Origin: Marinobacter confluentis
Lineage (GTDB): Bacteria > Pseudomonadota > Gammaproteobacteria > Pseudomonadales > Oleiphilaceae
Assembly (NCBI RefSeq): GCF_004785685.1
Contig: NZ_SRPF01000003.1
Coordinates: 310,001 to 374,000 of the forward strand
Length of the DNA: 64,000 bases
Reading direction: 5' to 3'
In this document: positions 1 through 8,071 of the stretch, one piece after another
Numbering within the stretch: position 1 is the first letter of the stretch
Layout of the letters: each line of letters opens with the position of its first letter
The notes under the pieces: generated by a model
Database searches by the model: none
What the model saw: the letters and a program-made list of their open reading frames with translations, nothing else
What the model was told of the DNA's origin: nothing
Made by a program: the position numbers and the translations under genes

Positions 1-1709
1 ACGTTTTTGAGCGTCACATAGAGATTCTCCCGGTCATCACCATGAAGCAGTTCTTCTGCCTTCCAGGTGCGCTCATTGTCCGAGATCGTTACCTGCTCAA
101 AAAACGGCTCGCCTTCGCCAATATCTTCAAGCCCCAGGAATTCGCCCACCGCCGCATTGGCATAGCGAATCGCGCCCTGGGCGTCAGTCATCAGCACACC
201 CTCCTGCAACACCCCAAGGATGCTGTTGGCCCGTGCCTGCTCTTCCGCCAGCCGGCTTTCGATTTCCAGTTCATGGGTGATGTCACGAACCACCGTTATG
301 GTACCCAGGGTTTTTTCTTCCGTATCGATAACCGCCGTCATCACATCCGCCCACACCAGTCCTTTGTCCAGGCTCTTCAGACGAAAACGTGCGCGGAATA
401 TTGTGCGGTTGTGAAGCGCCTGGTACCAGGCCTCGAGGGCGCTTGGTCGGTCGTCTTCGTAGACGCCCTCGATCAGAATACTCTGTTGGAGATCATTTGA
501 TGGCACTCCCACAATCTGTTCAAAGGCCGGGTTGGCGAATTCAATGCGGCCCAGAACATCGGTCTGAACAATACCAATGGGGGCGCTTCTGGTCAGTGAC
601 CGGAAGAAAGCTTCACGCTCGGCCAGGGATGCCATGACTTCATCCCGCTCCTCCATCACCGTGTTGAAAGTTTCTGCGACCTGACGTATTTCAGTGCCGC
701 CGACTTCGTCCACCGGTTGGGTGCGTACACCCAGGTGGCGGTCACTGATCTGGGCGCCGAGCATTTTCAGGGGCGCCATCAGTCGGCGAAAGACAATCAG
801 AGCGGTGGGCAACCCCACCAGAAGAACGCCGAGCAGAACAAGAACCAGGCTGTCAGTCAGGCGATGAACCGGCCCGTAGGCTTCGTCTGCCGGCCATACC
901 GCTGCCACATACCAGGGCACCTGGGACAGCTGCCTTACCGCCATGATGGTTTCCACGCCATCGGAACTGTGGGCACTGGTTGCGCCCTCGAAACCGTCCA
1001 TCGCTGATCTGACAGCGGCGCTGTCCACCTGCACCGGCAGCATGGACTCGCCGGTGCGACCGTGGGTCAGCACCATACCGTTGCGGGTGGCAACCGTGAC
1101 ATAACCGGTCTTGCCAACATCGATGCTGCCGGGTTCGGTCATGAAATTTTCACCCTTGAGAAACAGGGCGCCGGCAATCACACCAATGAATCGCTTGCGA
1201 TGATCAAATACCGGGGCGGTCATCATGATGGCCGGCCGGTCCTGATACCGGGAGACAAACGGCTCACTGATGACCGGCGTCAACTGACTTGAGGTTTCGG
1301 TGAAGTAGGCGCGGTCTGCAACGCTGAGACCGGCTGCGCTGAATTTTTCAGGATGGCTGGCAATTGCATTGCCGTCGGCGTCAAACAGAAATACCACATC
1401 AAACAGGTGCTGAAGCGAAATATCCCGGCGCACAAACACTTCGCCCCGGCCCTTTAGCACCTCTTCGGCCACGGTCAGGTTCTCGGCCACATGGGCAAGA
1501 GTGTCACGACGTTGGGCCAACCGGGCATCCAGGTCGCCCGCAACCAGTTCTGCAATGGTTGAAACCTGTTGCCGTGCCTGGGCCTCAAGTTCGGCACGGG
1601 ATACCCAGGATCCCAGGAAGACCACCACCAGTGTCGACAGGATGATACCGGCAACCATGAACAGAACGGCACGGTTTACCAGGCTGGCGAACCAGCGTTT
1701 GATCAGCAT
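1..1709 (-). CDS. Membrane sensor protein, dCACHE-HAMP-PAS-PAS (3' part beyond window)
   Basis: Reading the minus strand from the ATG at 1709 gives an open frame of 569 codons that runs off the left edge. A first membrane helix (about residues 12-34) is followed by a periplasmic double-CACHE-like sensor domain (about 45-275), a second helix (about 280-303), a HAMP linker (about 304-355), a PAS domain (about 365-480, with the motif RIEFANPAFEQIVG and a PAC-like VVRDIT) and the beginning of a second PAS domain. It senses something outside the cell and passes it to an output domain that is not visible; histidine kinase or diguanylate cyclase are both possible, while a chemoreceptor is less likely given two PAS domains after HAMP. 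It is divergent from the exbB operon. Confidence 0.85.
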   Translation of the reverse strand, partial: MLIKRWFASLVNRAVLFMVAGIILSTLVVVFLGSWVSRAELEAQARQQVSTIAELVAGDLDARLAQRRDTLAHVAENLTVAEEVLKGRGEVFVRRDISLQHLFDVVFLFDADGNAIASHPEKFSAAGLSVADRAYFTETSSQLTPVISEPFVSRYQDRPAIMMTAPVFDHRKRFIGVIAGALFLKGENFMTEPGSIDVGKTGYVTVATRNGMVLTHGRTGESMLPVQVDSAAVRSAMDGFEGATSAHSSDGVETIMAVRQLSQVPWYVAAVWPADEAYGPVHRLTDSLVLVLLGVLLVGLPTALIVFRRLMAPLKMLGAQISDRHLGVRTQPVDEVGGTEIRQVAETFNTVMEERDEVMASLAEREAFFRSLTRSAPIGIVQTDVLGRIEFANPAFEQIVGVPSNDLQQSILIEGVYEDDRPSALEAWYQALHNRTIFRARFRLKSLDKGLVWADVMTAVIDTEEKTLGTITVVRDITHELEIESRLAEEQARANSILGVLQEGVLMTDAQGAIRYANAAVGEFLGLEDIGEGEPFFEQVTISDNERTWKAEELLHGDDRENLYVTLKN

Positions 1710-1800
1710 GTGTGTACAACCATTCCTATGAAACCAGCCACATGGATACAGTTTAACAGACTGCGTAAAAGGCGAAGGTTACGATGCTTGAATGAATGAT

Positions 1801-1815
1801 TGATAATCATTATCA
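1801..1815. promoter_or_regulatory. Fur box upstream of exbB
   Basis: The sequence TGATAATcATTATCA is a perfect 7-1-7 inverted repeat and matches the core of the Fur consensus. It lies 30 bp upstream of the chosen exbB start, so Fur-Fe(II) would be expected to repress the exbB-exbD-exbD-tonB operon when iron is sufficient. It also lies about 90 bp from the start of the divergent sensor gene, which may or may not be affected. Confidence 0.85.
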
Positions 1816-1844
1816 TTGACATCCTTGTTCAGGTCGGAGCCGTT

Positions 1845-2636
1845 ATGTTTCAGTCACTGACGCCGGAAGGGCCAGTTTCCCAACTCATCGATATGGGCGG
1901 CCCGGTCATGGCCGTGCTTATGGTCATGGCACTGGCTGGCATCGTCACCTTTGTCTACCTGATGCTGTTCGGCGTTCTGTTCGCCCCCCGGTATACAAGT
2001 CGTCTCCGCCAGTCAGTGCATAAGTGGAAGCAGGCACCAGAGCCCGGGGTTACCGATAGCCTTCGCGCCAATACCCGGGGACTGAGCGGCCTTAACCCAC
2101 TGAACCAACTGGTTCTGGCGACCATGGAGGGCAAACTCAGGAACGCACCTTCAGAACAGATCCGGGAATCCGTGTCAGGCAAGGCCCAGGGTGCGCTAAC
2201 GCCTTTCGAAGCGCCGTTAAAGATTATTGAAGTGATCGCTGCACTGGCACCGCTGCTGGGTCTGCTGGGAACGGTTATGGGGATGATGGAGGCGTTCAGC
2301 ACCATGGCCGCAGCAGAGGGCAGAGCTAGCGCATCCCAGCTCAGCGGCGGCATCTACCAGGCACTGACCACCACGGCCGCGGGTCTCATCGTGGCCATTC
2401 CTTTTGCCGCCCTTGCCGCCTGGATCGAATTCCGGCTGCGTCGGCTTCAGGGTATGCTTAACGCGGTCCTGGCCGATGTACTCTGCGTCGAAAGGCCGTC
2501 GATTCACGCTGACTCTGCAGCAGGCAAGCCCGCCGTCAATCGGCCATCAACGGATGGCCGTCAACCCGCGGCAAAGGACCCCGCCTCGCAGATCGACTGG
2601 CAGAACCACCAGACTCTTGCCAATGCTGTTCGTTGA
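1845..2636 (+). CDS. exbB: ExbB/TolQ/MotA-family proton channel subunit
   Basis: A 263-residue inner-membrane protein of the MotA/TolQ/ExbB family, which with ExbD uses the proton gradient to energise TonB. Three membrane segments are visible: about 18-47, about 125-150 with the family motif LGLLGTVMGM, and about 170-195 starting with ALTTTAAGL and rich in small residues. The start at 1845 is preferred over an in-frame one at 1800 because the upstream codons overlap the Fur box and because a purine-rich AGGTCGGAG precedes 1845. The end overlaps the following exbD by 14 bp, which indicates translational coupling. The length is typical for TonB-type ExbB rather than for MotA. Confidence 0.92.
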   Translation: MFQSLTPEGPVSQLIDMGGPVMAVLMVMALAGIVTFVYLMLFGVLFAPRYTSRLRQSVHKWKQAPEPGVTDSLRANTRGLSGLNPLNQLVLATMEGKLRNAPSEQIRESVSGKAQGALTPFEAPLKIIEVIAALAPLLGLLGTVMGMMEAFSTMAAAEGRASASQLSGGIYQALTTTAAGLIVAIPFAALAAWIEFRLRRLQGMLNAVLADVLCVERPSIHADSAAGKPAVNRPSTDGRQPAAKDPASQIDWQNHQTLANAVR

Positions 2637-3042
2637 GCCCCGCCCGGCACGACCACTGGCGATCAGAATGACACCCCTGATTGATGTGGTCTTTATTCTG
2701 CTGGTGTTTTTTATGCTTACCACGCGCCTGCTGCCAGTCAACCTGATGGAAGTCAGCACGGATGTGCAGTCTGAATCCGGGGCACAGCAGGGTGAGGCCG
2801 TGCCCGAGGTCAGGATTCTGGCGGGGCAGAATCTCGAGTGGAATCAGCGGTCCTATTCACTGAAAGAACTGGTCCGCGAGCTGTCTGGTGCCGGCATCAA
2901 TCGGGTCAACGTCACCTCCTCTCCCGAGGCTACCGTCCATGATTTTACCCTGACCCTCAGCACCCTCGGTGCCAACGGCATCGAGCCCCAGTGGCAAAGA
3001 AACCAGGACAAGCGCAGTGACTATGAGGGCGCGGAACCATGA
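2623..3042 (+). CDS. exbD: ExbD biopolymer transport protein (first copy)
   Basis: A 139-residue ExbD: a short cytoplasmic tail, one membrane helix at about 18-40 and a periplasmic domain. The helix carries the conserved Asp21 in the motif TPLIDVVFILL; this Asp is the protonatable residue of the family. The ATG at 2623 was chosen because it places the tail and helix at the normal distance; longer frames upstream only repeat the exbB region out of frame. The gene overlaps exbB by 14 bp and its stop overlaps the next exbD start as ATGA, so all are one operon under the Fur box. Confidence 0.92.
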   Translation: MLFVEPRPARPLAIRMTPLIDVVFILLVFFMLTTRLLPVNLMEVSTDVQSESGAQQGEAVPEVRILAGQNLEWNQRSYSLKELVRELSGAGINRVNVTSSPEATVHDFTLTLSTLGANGIEPQWQRNQDKRSDYEGAEP

Positions 3043-3449
3043 AAGACTTTGTTCCCCACTCGCCCGGCTCTGGCAAATCCCTGATGGAGCGCGTTGAGGA
3101 CGCCCTTCTTCCATTGATCAATCTGGTTTTTCTGCTGTTGATGTTCTTTATCGTCGCTGGGCAGATGCAGGACCGTGCGCTTCCGCCGCTACCCGGTACC
3201 GCTGCGGAACAAACCAGCGCCAGGTCGGAAGCCGACCTGGTCGTCCAGGCCTCTGGCGTCTGGCAGGTGGAGGGCGAAAACGTCGATGCAGGCAGTCTGG
3301 TCCGGCACCTGCCGGCACCAGACAGCCAGTCGTCCCTGACGGTTGCCGCTGCCTCAGGGACTGCCATGTCGCATCTTGAGTCGCTGTTCAACCTGCTATC
3401 GGACGCGGGATATGAGGATATAGAGCTCCTGACGGAGCCCGGGCAATGA
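3039..3449 (+). CDS. exbD: ExbD-like protein, second copy, channel Asp replaced by Asn
   Basis: A 136-residue ExbD-family protein translated from an ATGA overlap with the first exbD. It has the same layout: a basic/acidic tail, a helix at about 23-43 and a periplasmic domain. In the helix the usual PLID motif reads PLIN (Asn28, codon AAT), so the residue that normally carries protons in ExbD is missing. The rest of the helix, [11 protein letters not shown], is well conserved. It may form a mixed ExbD dimer with the first copy or have a structural or receptor-specific role; both are inferences. Its stop overlaps the tonB start as ATGAG. Confidence 0.85.
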   Translation: MKDFVPHSPGSGKSLMERVEDALLPLINLVFLLLMFFIVAGQMQDRALPPLPGTAAEQTSARSEADLVVQASGVWQVEGENVDAGSLVRHLPAPDSQSSLTVAAASGTAMSHLESLFNLLSDAGYEDIELLTEPGQ

Positions 3450-4201
3450 GACGGGAGTCCGTAATTCGTGGGCTGTTACTGCTAACATCGGCCTTTATCA
3501 CCTTCAGCGCTCTGGTACTGGCACTGCCATCTGATGCCCCAGCACTGAAACCGGAGGGGAATCAGAGCGTCACCCAGGTGCCCGCTATCAGAATAAAGCT
3601 GGCGAGCCCGCAGAAAACAGCGCCTCAACCAACGGCGCCGACGAGTGACGTGAAACCGGAACCTGAGCCTCAACCCGAACCTGAGCGACAGCCAGCACCT
3701 GAGCCAGAGCCAGAGCCAGAACCTGCACCCGAACCAGAGCCTGAGCCAGCTCCTGAACCCGAACCGGAGCCCGTTCAAGAGCCCAACGTTGCTCAGGAGA
3801 CTGCTGACACCAACCCTTCGGACAGCGAGCAGTCCCCAGACGAGGCCACTGAAGATCCGGTCGAAAAGGAAAACGAAAGCCAGCAGGTGGAGCTCAACGC
3901 CGGAGAATCATCCAAGGTCGACAGCTACCTGACAGAACTTAGCCGTCACCTGGGCCGGTTTTACGAATACCCCCGTCGCGCCCGGCGCCTGGGCCAGGAG
4001 GGATCCCCGGTTGTGGTGTTCGAGTTCAGCCGAGATGGCACCCTGGTAAAACACTCGCTGAGCAGGTCATCAGACCACTCACTGCTGGATGACGCCGCTC
4101 TGGATATGCTCAAGTCGGCAGAACCACTACCAGAAGTGCCGGAATCCATGGAAGGTGAAACCTTTACCTACGCCCTGCCGGTGCGCTTCAGTCTGCGCTG
4201 A
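3446..4201 (+). CDS. tonB: TonB-family energy transducer
   Basis: A 251-residue protein with an N-terminal membrane helix (about 8-28), a long Pro-Glu repeat spacer (about 70-115) expected to span the periplasm, an acidic stretch and a C-terminal TonB domain (about 160-251). The domain shows the expected features: YPRRAR, a G-G pair, the [12 protein letters not shown] region matching the family SSG-LD-AAL pattern, and a final PVRFSLR strand. It should couple the ExbBD motor to outer-membrane receptors for iron complexes. The helix contains no His, although E. coli TonB carries a functionally important one there. The stop codon touches the first palindrome of the hcp upstream region. Confidence 0.9.
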   Translation: MRRESVIRGLLLLTSAFITFSALVLALPSDAPALKPEGNQSVTQVPAIRIKLASPQKTAPQPTAPTSDVKPEPEPQPEPERQPAPEPEPEPEPAPEPEPEPAPEPEPEPVQEPNVAQETADTNPSDSEQSPDEATEDPVEKENESQQVELNAGESSKVDSYLTELSRHLGRFYEYPRRARRLGQEGSPVVVFEFSRDGTLVKHSLSRSSDHSLLDDAALDMLKSAEPLPEVPESMEGETFTYALPVRFSLR

Positions 4202-4254
4202 GCAACTTCTTGCCCGCGCAGCAACTTCTTGCCCCGAAAACAGCAACCCATTGC
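4202..4254. promoter_or_regulatory. Three palindromic sites upstream of hcp (candidate enhancer)
   Basis: Three near-identical inverted repeats lie in a row: GCAACTTCTTGC at 4202-4213, the same at 4221-4232 and GCAACCCATTGC at 4243-4254, each with arms GCAA/TTGC around a 4-base spacer. Their centres are 19 and 22 bp apart. They lie about 90-140 bp before the start predicted from the sigma-54 promoter at 4317, the usual place for sites of a sigma-54 activator. A degenerate fourth site (TCAACCCATTGT) is at 4287-4298. The protein that binds is unknown. Confidence 0.6.
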
Positions 4255-4316
4255 CCGGCCTTTCTGAAAATATCGAGAAATTTCTTCAACCCATTGTTTT
4301 TTAAACACTTTAAAAA

Positions 4317-4333
4317 CTGGCACGCCCTTTGTA
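4317..4333 (+). promoter_or_regulatory. Sigma-54 (-24/-12) promoter of hcp
   Basis: CTGGCACGCCCTTTGTA matches the -24/-12 consensus: TGGCAC, then GG to G(C) spacing of exactly 10 bases, with GT instead of GC at -12. Transcription would start near 4344, giving a leader of about 50 nt before the hcp start. Sigma-54 control of hcp genes is known from other gammaproteobacteria. Confidence 0.7.
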
Positions 4334-4396
4334 ATACCCTAGGTGTCCAGGGAAAACCTTGGGACACTTACTCATTCACACGTCATGGAGCAGACT

Positions 4397-4915
4397 ATGC
4401 CAACTCCCTGTTATATCAGCATCGAAGGCCAGACTCAGGGCAACATCACCGCCGGCGCATTCACTTCCGATTCCGTAGGCAACATCTACGTTGAAGGTCA
4501 CGAAGACGAAGTGCTGGTCCAGGAATTCAGCCACGTTGTCACCGTTCCCACTGACCCGCAGTCAGGTCAGCCTTCCGGCCAGCGTGTTCACAAGCCGTTC
4601 AAGTTCACTTCTGCGCTGAACAAAGCCACCCCGCTGATGTACAACGCACTGGCGTCCGGCGAAATGCTGCCAAAGGTTGAGCTGAAGTGGTACCGCACCT
4701 CGGTTGAAGGCAAGCAGGAGCACTTCTTCTCTACCATCCTGGAAGATGCCACCATCATCGACATCCAATGCAACATGCCGCACTGCCAGGACGCCGCCAG
4801 CGCTGACTTCACCCAGCTGGTGACTGCTTCCCTGTCCTACCGCAAGGTCACCTGGGAACACGCCGTTGCCGGCACTTCCGGTGCAGACGACTGGCGTTCA
4901 CCGGTCGAGGCGTAA
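4397..4915 (+). CDS. hcp: Type VI secretion Hcp tube/effector-carrier protein
   Basis: A 172-residue Hcp protein, which forms hexameric rings that stack into the type VI secretion tube and is exported. The N-terminal MPTPCYISIEGQTQGNI and the central VHKPFKFTSALNKATPLMYNAL are highly typical of the family, and the length is normal with no effector extension. The ATG at 4397 follows a GGAG motif; in-frame upstream codons lack a Shine-Dalgarno sequence. No other type VI genes are in the window, so this is an orphan copy serving an apparatus encoded elsewhere. It has its own sigma-54 promoter and a terminator just downstream, so it is a one-gene transcription unit. Confidence 0.95.
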   Translation: MPTPCYISIEGQTQGNITAGAFTSDSVGNIYVEGHEDEVLVQEFSHVVTVPTDPQSGQPSGQRVHKPFKFTSALNKATPLMYNALASGEMLPKVELKWYRTSVEGKQEHFFSTILEDATIIDIQCNMPHCQDAASADFTQLVTASLSYRKVTWEHAVAGTSGADDWRSPVEA

Positions 4916-4943
4916 GAGCCTTAAGAATTGAGATAGAGCTAGG

Positions 4944-4981
4944 CCACACGCCGGACCCATTGTTTCGGTGTGTGGTTTTTT
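4944..4981 (+). terminator. Rho-independent terminator after hcp
   Basis: An 11-bp stem (4944-4954 with 4965-4975, one G-T pair) closes a 10-base loop and is followed by six T residues, 28 bp after the hcp stop codon. Confidence 0.85.
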
Positions 4982-5066
4982 AACTTCACGGATGAAGTAA
5001 CATGAGCAACTCTCTTGCAGACGAAACAGTCATCCTTGACTCGCTAAACCGATAGGGACCGTCTGT

Positions 5067-5513
5067 ATGAAGAATTTTGCCCCGCTAATCCTTATGTTGG
5101 CTCTATTCAGTACTGGATGTGCTTCGCTAAACAATCAGGCAACGGAATTCCGAACACCGGCTGATATCAGCGTCCGCGTAAGCAATGGTCAGTTTGATGC
5201 AGTTGAACTGGAAGCCTCCGAAACACTTCTTTGGCAGAAGTCGGAACTGGTTGGCATCATCAGCATTATCAAAACAAATACCCATTTTCAAACGGCCATA
5301 GAAGAAGTAAAACGGGGATTCAAAGAGAACATCCAAAGCTCTGAGGAAACGCGAAAACTGGATCTACCGGAAGGCGTCTTTGGTTTCTCGTCTTCAATGG
5401 GGGGCTTTACAACTGCGTTTATCGCTTCCGAAGATATAGATGAATCCTGGATAAAAATAAGTGTCAGGGACAGCTTTTTCGACGAAGTTCTTTCCTCAAT
5501 TTCGGCGGACTGA
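5067..5513 (+). CDS. Small hypothetical lipoprotein
   Basis: A 148-residue protein of unknown family. It begins with a lysine and a hydrophobic segment (about 5-17) ending in STGC, so Cys18 would be the lipidated residue; the lipobox is weak because position -3 is Ser. After it comes a soluble, mostly polar domain containing many charged residues and a Gly/Phe-rich part near 108-120. The gene stands alone between hcp and the abiE pair, with a modest ribosome binding site (AGGGACCG). Its lower GC content than neighbouring genes, like that of the surrounding DNA, may reflect acquisition by transfer, but this is only an impression. Confidence 0.6.
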   Translation: MKNFAPLILMLALFSTGCASLNNQATEFRTPADISVRVSNGQFDAVELEASETLLWQKSELVGIISIIKTNTHFQTAIEEVKRGFKENIQSSEETRKLDLPEGVFGFSSSMGGFTTAFIASEDIDESWIKISVRDSFFDEVLSSISAD

Positions 5514-5699
5514 ACGAGTTTCCATACCCTCATTAAAGATTTACTCACGCAACCCATTTCCGGCCACTGGCCGCAAACTCCACTACAAGCTCAAAACATT
5601 CTCACATTTCACCCGGAACCCGTTAAAGAAGTGTTCCCAGGCAGCAGTGACGTTGCACTCTCTGGATTCTGGGGCATTAGATTGTCTTCCGAAACAAAA

Positions 5700-6521
5700 C
5701 TAGCCATCGCCCTGCCGACTCCATGGACCGGGTGGGTGCCAGATTTCCCTGGGGGCGTCTACGTCTTTGCTCGTCATCACAGGACTGAGGAACTCAACTA
5801 CCGCCTCTAGGACCTCCGAAAATGCCTTTGGCACATGGTCTTGGCCAAGGCGTTTACGGAAGGTGCGATCAACCGCCCCCTTGAGGTTTTCCGACCGGAA
5901 CTCGTGCCGGCGCGAGAGCAACCAGATATCGTAAAAGTCCTTCATGCGACTGTTCAGCTCGCCAAGCTTTACCATTGCCTGGAACTTCTCGGCAATCGAC
6001 GATTCGGGGGTATAGCACTTGATTCGTGCAGCGGGAAAATCCAGTAGCGCCGGAAACTCCAGCCAGGAAGGAAACGGAAATATTGGATCGCCAAAGCCAA
6101 TGTCCAGCTGCATCGGAATTCTGGCGTTATCAAGAAAAGCGGTGAAGGTCACCCGTAACCCCAGGTAGTCCGCATCTTCGGTAATAGCTTCTGTCTTCAG
6201 GGTATCCGGATCAAAGCGCAAACCGTCATCCGTCACCTCAGTCGCGATAATGTCTCGCACCTGGGCCAGAAGCGCCTCCGGCTCATTGCTGGTCTGACCC
6301 AGCATGTCGATATCCCGCGTCGGGCGGCTAGTCGGCCCCTGCGTTGCCCAGAGCATCAGCGCACCCTTAAGGGTAAAGCAACCGCTGTGGGGTGACTGAC
6401 TGAGCCGGTAGAGAAACCGCTCCATGGCGTAGTACTGCAACAGCTCCTGAAAGGGGCGCTTTTCTTCCCTAGCCTTATCAAGCAGTTTCTGTCGAACAGA
6501 CGCGCCGGTGTTTGTGGCCAT
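5700..6521 (-). CDS. abiEii: AbiEii-family nucleotidyltransferase toxin
   Basis: A 273-residue protein of the nucleotidyl transferase AbiEii/AbiGii toxin family, the toxin half of type IV AbiE toxin-antitoxin and phage abortive-infection systems. The nucleotidyltransferase core is visible at about residues 45-75, KGALMLWATQG followed by RPTRDIDML with the catalytic acidic pair, and a C-terminal helical part has the family features (YDIWLLSRR). The start at 6521 has a clear AAAGGAG sequence 8 bases upstream. It lies 47 bp downstream of abiEi on the same strand, in the usual antitoxin-toxin order. The target RNA or protein cannot be told from the sequence. Confidence 0.88.
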   Translation of the reverse strand: MATNTGASVRQKLLDKAREEKRPFQELLQYYAMERFLYRLSQSPHSGCFTLKGALMLWATQGPTSRPTRDIDMLGQTSNEPEALLAQVRDIIATEVTDDGLRFDPDTLKTEAITEDADYLGLRVTFTAFLDNARIPMQLDIGFGDPIFPFPSWLEFPALLDFPAARIKCYTPESSIAEKFQAMVKLGELNSRMKDFYDIWLLSRRHEFRSENLKGAVDRTFRKRLGQDHVPKAFSEVLEAVVEFLSPVMTSKDVDAPREIWHPPGPWSRQGDG

Positions 6522-6568
6522 CGTGATCTCCTTTCACTTTGGTTATTCCGTTGATCTACTGGTTCCAT

Positions 6569-7189
6569 TCACAGCTTGGCTTCCACATAAGGTGCCATCA
6601 CATTGGCGACCCGGCAGATTCTGGCGTATTCCATCAGTTTGCCTGGTAGGAAGGCTTTGCGGGTGCGATAAAGCGTCAGCGCCTCCAGCACCACATCCAT
6701 GCCGATGCGGTTGCGGAACTTGAAGCAGTCCGCCAGGGTTTTCTCCGGGTTGTAGACCTGCAGGGTGATGCCATCCACGTCCACCTGCTCTATGCCTGCA
6801 CTGAAGGCCCGCCCGGAGAACCGGTACCCGGCCACCGGCGGATAATCCAGCACCGGCAGGCGTGCATCCCGTGCCACCGCCAGGTGCACCTGATGGGGAA
6901 TCTGCGTGGTGATGCCGTGCCAGTCCAGCGCGGAAATCAGGCAAAGCACCGCATGGGGGAAACGGGTGGAGGCGGCCACCAGATCCGGATTTTTAATGGG
7001 CGGCATGTCCGCCAGCCGGTACAGACCGCGGCTGACCGGCTCAATCAGCTCTTCGTCCCGGAGCTGATAGAACTGGTATCGACTAAAGCCCCGGGCCAGC
7101 GCTTCGCTCAGGCGAAGCTGGCCGCCGTGCTGTCGGAACAGGGTTTGGAGTTGTGCCCAGGAAGATTGGGCAGAACCGGAGTCAGACAA
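6569..7189 (-). CDS. abiEi: AbiEi-family antitoxin/transcriptional regulator
   Basis: A 206-residue AbiEi protein: an N-terminal winged helix-turn-helix (about 10-60, with GLYRLADM typical of the wing) and a C-terminal antitoxin domain. Known AbiEi proteins bind inverted repeats in their own promoter and repress the operon, and neutralise AbiEii. The only upstream in-frame start is TTG at 7189; there is a stop five codons earlier. This TTG lies inside one arm of a large inverted repeat and only a few bases after the possible -10 element, so translation could be nearly leaderless or begin at a downstream codon; the start is uncertain. Confidence 0.85.
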   Translation of the reverse strand: MSDSGSAQSSWAQLQTLFRQHGGQLRLSEALARGFSRYQFYQLRDEELIEPVSRGLYRLADMPPIKNPDLVAASTRFPHAVLCLISALDWHGITTQIPHQVHLAVARDARLPVLDYPPVAGYRFSGRAFSAGIEQVDVDGITLQVYNPEKTLADCFKFRNRIGMDVVLEALTLYRTRKAFLPGKLMEYARICRVANVMAPYVEAKL

Positions 7190-7228
7190 ACCGTCACCAC
7201 TTATTTATATATGGTGACAGTTTGTCTG
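7183..7228. promoter_or_regulatory. Inverted-repeat operator and promoter of the abiE operon
   Basis: Two 17-bp arms (7183-7199 and 7212-7228) match at 16 of 17 positions around a 12-bp AT-only-like spacer (7200-7211) which, read on the minus strand, contains TATATAAA as a likely -10 element. AbiEi dimers are known to bind such repeats, so this is the probable autoregulatory operator; it covers the promoter and the presumed TTG start. Confidence 0.75.
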
Positions 7229-7390
7229 ATTACCGTTGAGGTTTCAAGCGGCGGCTTCGTCGGCGCTTTTTGACGGGTCGCTTTGCATAAAGGGCGGGAA
7301 CTGAATCAAGCCATAGCAAACTGGCCATTCCATCGTTAACCTTATCCCCACTAACCAAGCAAGCCACTTTAACCTTGAACCCTGGACGTA

Positions 7391-8068
7391 ATGACCACCT
7401 CTAAACCAACCAACGCCCGCCAGCTCGGCGAACTGATGTGCACCGTCACCAAACAGGTTCTCTGGTCGCCCTCCCACAATGAACTGATTTGCCGCGTCGG
7501 ATCCGGGCAGGCGACCTATCACCGGTTTGATCCGGGTAGCCGCCAGCATCAGATCACCTATGGCGCACGGATGATCGAGGCCAAGCACCGCCCGGAAACC
7601 GCCCGGGGCTGGCTGTCCGGCCGGGAAATCCAGCAGCGGGGGTATTTTGACGGGCAGCTGAGCCCGCTGAATCTGCTGGCCCACACCTGCTGCCACGAAT
7701 TCGCCCATCTGCTTCAGCACAACGCCGGCAAGCGGTTCCGGGGCTCCGTGCATAACCCCCATTTCTACCGGATTCTTGATGGGCTGCACGCTGACGGGCA
7801 GGCAAACGCGACAAAGGCAGCACTGCGCGATCTGGCCGCAAGGCATGGACTCCCGATATCAGACGATGGCTTCGAACTGCCAGACCCTGGCAGCGAGCGC
7901 ACTCACTGGGCGGTGGGAGACACCGTCACTTTTGCCGCGGGTGGTGGTGAAAAAGAGGGTGAAATCCTCAGAGTCAACCGCAAAACCTGCACCGTAAAAG
8001 GCACCGGACCGTCCCGCGGCGTTCGTTACCGGGTCCCCCTCCAACTGCTGCGAAACACCTCAGCCTGA
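7391..8068 (+). CDS. SprT-like zinc metalloprotease domain protein
   Basis: A 225-residue protein with the zinc protease signature HEFAH at residues 102-106 and a further His in HNPHFY (about 121-124) as third ligand, the arrangement of SprT-like/wss1-related proteins. The first 100 residues contain the typical lead-in to the HExxH helix. The C-terminal 60 residues (WAVGDTVTFAAGG ... VRYRVP) look like a small beta-barrel and may bind nucleic acid. The substrate is unknown; bacterial SprT is itself poorly characterised. The gene is alone, between the divergent abiE operon and the convergent nasA gene, whose end is 3 bp away. Confidence 0.75.
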   Translation: MTTSKPTNARQLGELMCTVTKQVLWSPSHNELICRVGSGQATYHRFDPGSRQHQITYGARMIEAKHRPETARGWLSGREIQQRGYFDGQLSPLNLLAHTCCHEFAHLLQHNAGKRFRGSVHNPHFYRILDGLHADGQANATKAALRDLAARHGLPISDDGFELPDPGSERTHWAVGDTVTFAAGGGEKEGEILRVNRKTCTVKGTGPSRGVRYRVPLQLLRNTSA

Positions 8069-8071
8069 CAT

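Noticed and set aside
42..1799. Several plus-strand open frames of 60-150 codons at the left end
   Set aside because: They lie opposite a continuous minus-strand frame that encodes recognisable CACHE, HAMP and PAS domains; the plus-strand translations look like nothing known.
3660..3780. Glu-Pro-rich tandem DNA repeat in tonB as a separate repeat element
   Set aside because: It encodes the normal Pro-rich spacer of TonB and needs no other explanation.
5700..7189. AbiE pair as part of a larger mobile island
   Set aside because: No integrase, transposase, tRNA or direct repeats were seen on either side; the pair may still have been acquired, but the sequence does not show how.
7244..7846. 200-codon minus-strand frame opposite the SprT-like gene
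   Set aside because: The plus strand encodes HEFAH and typical SprT-like context; the minus-strand product has no recognised features.
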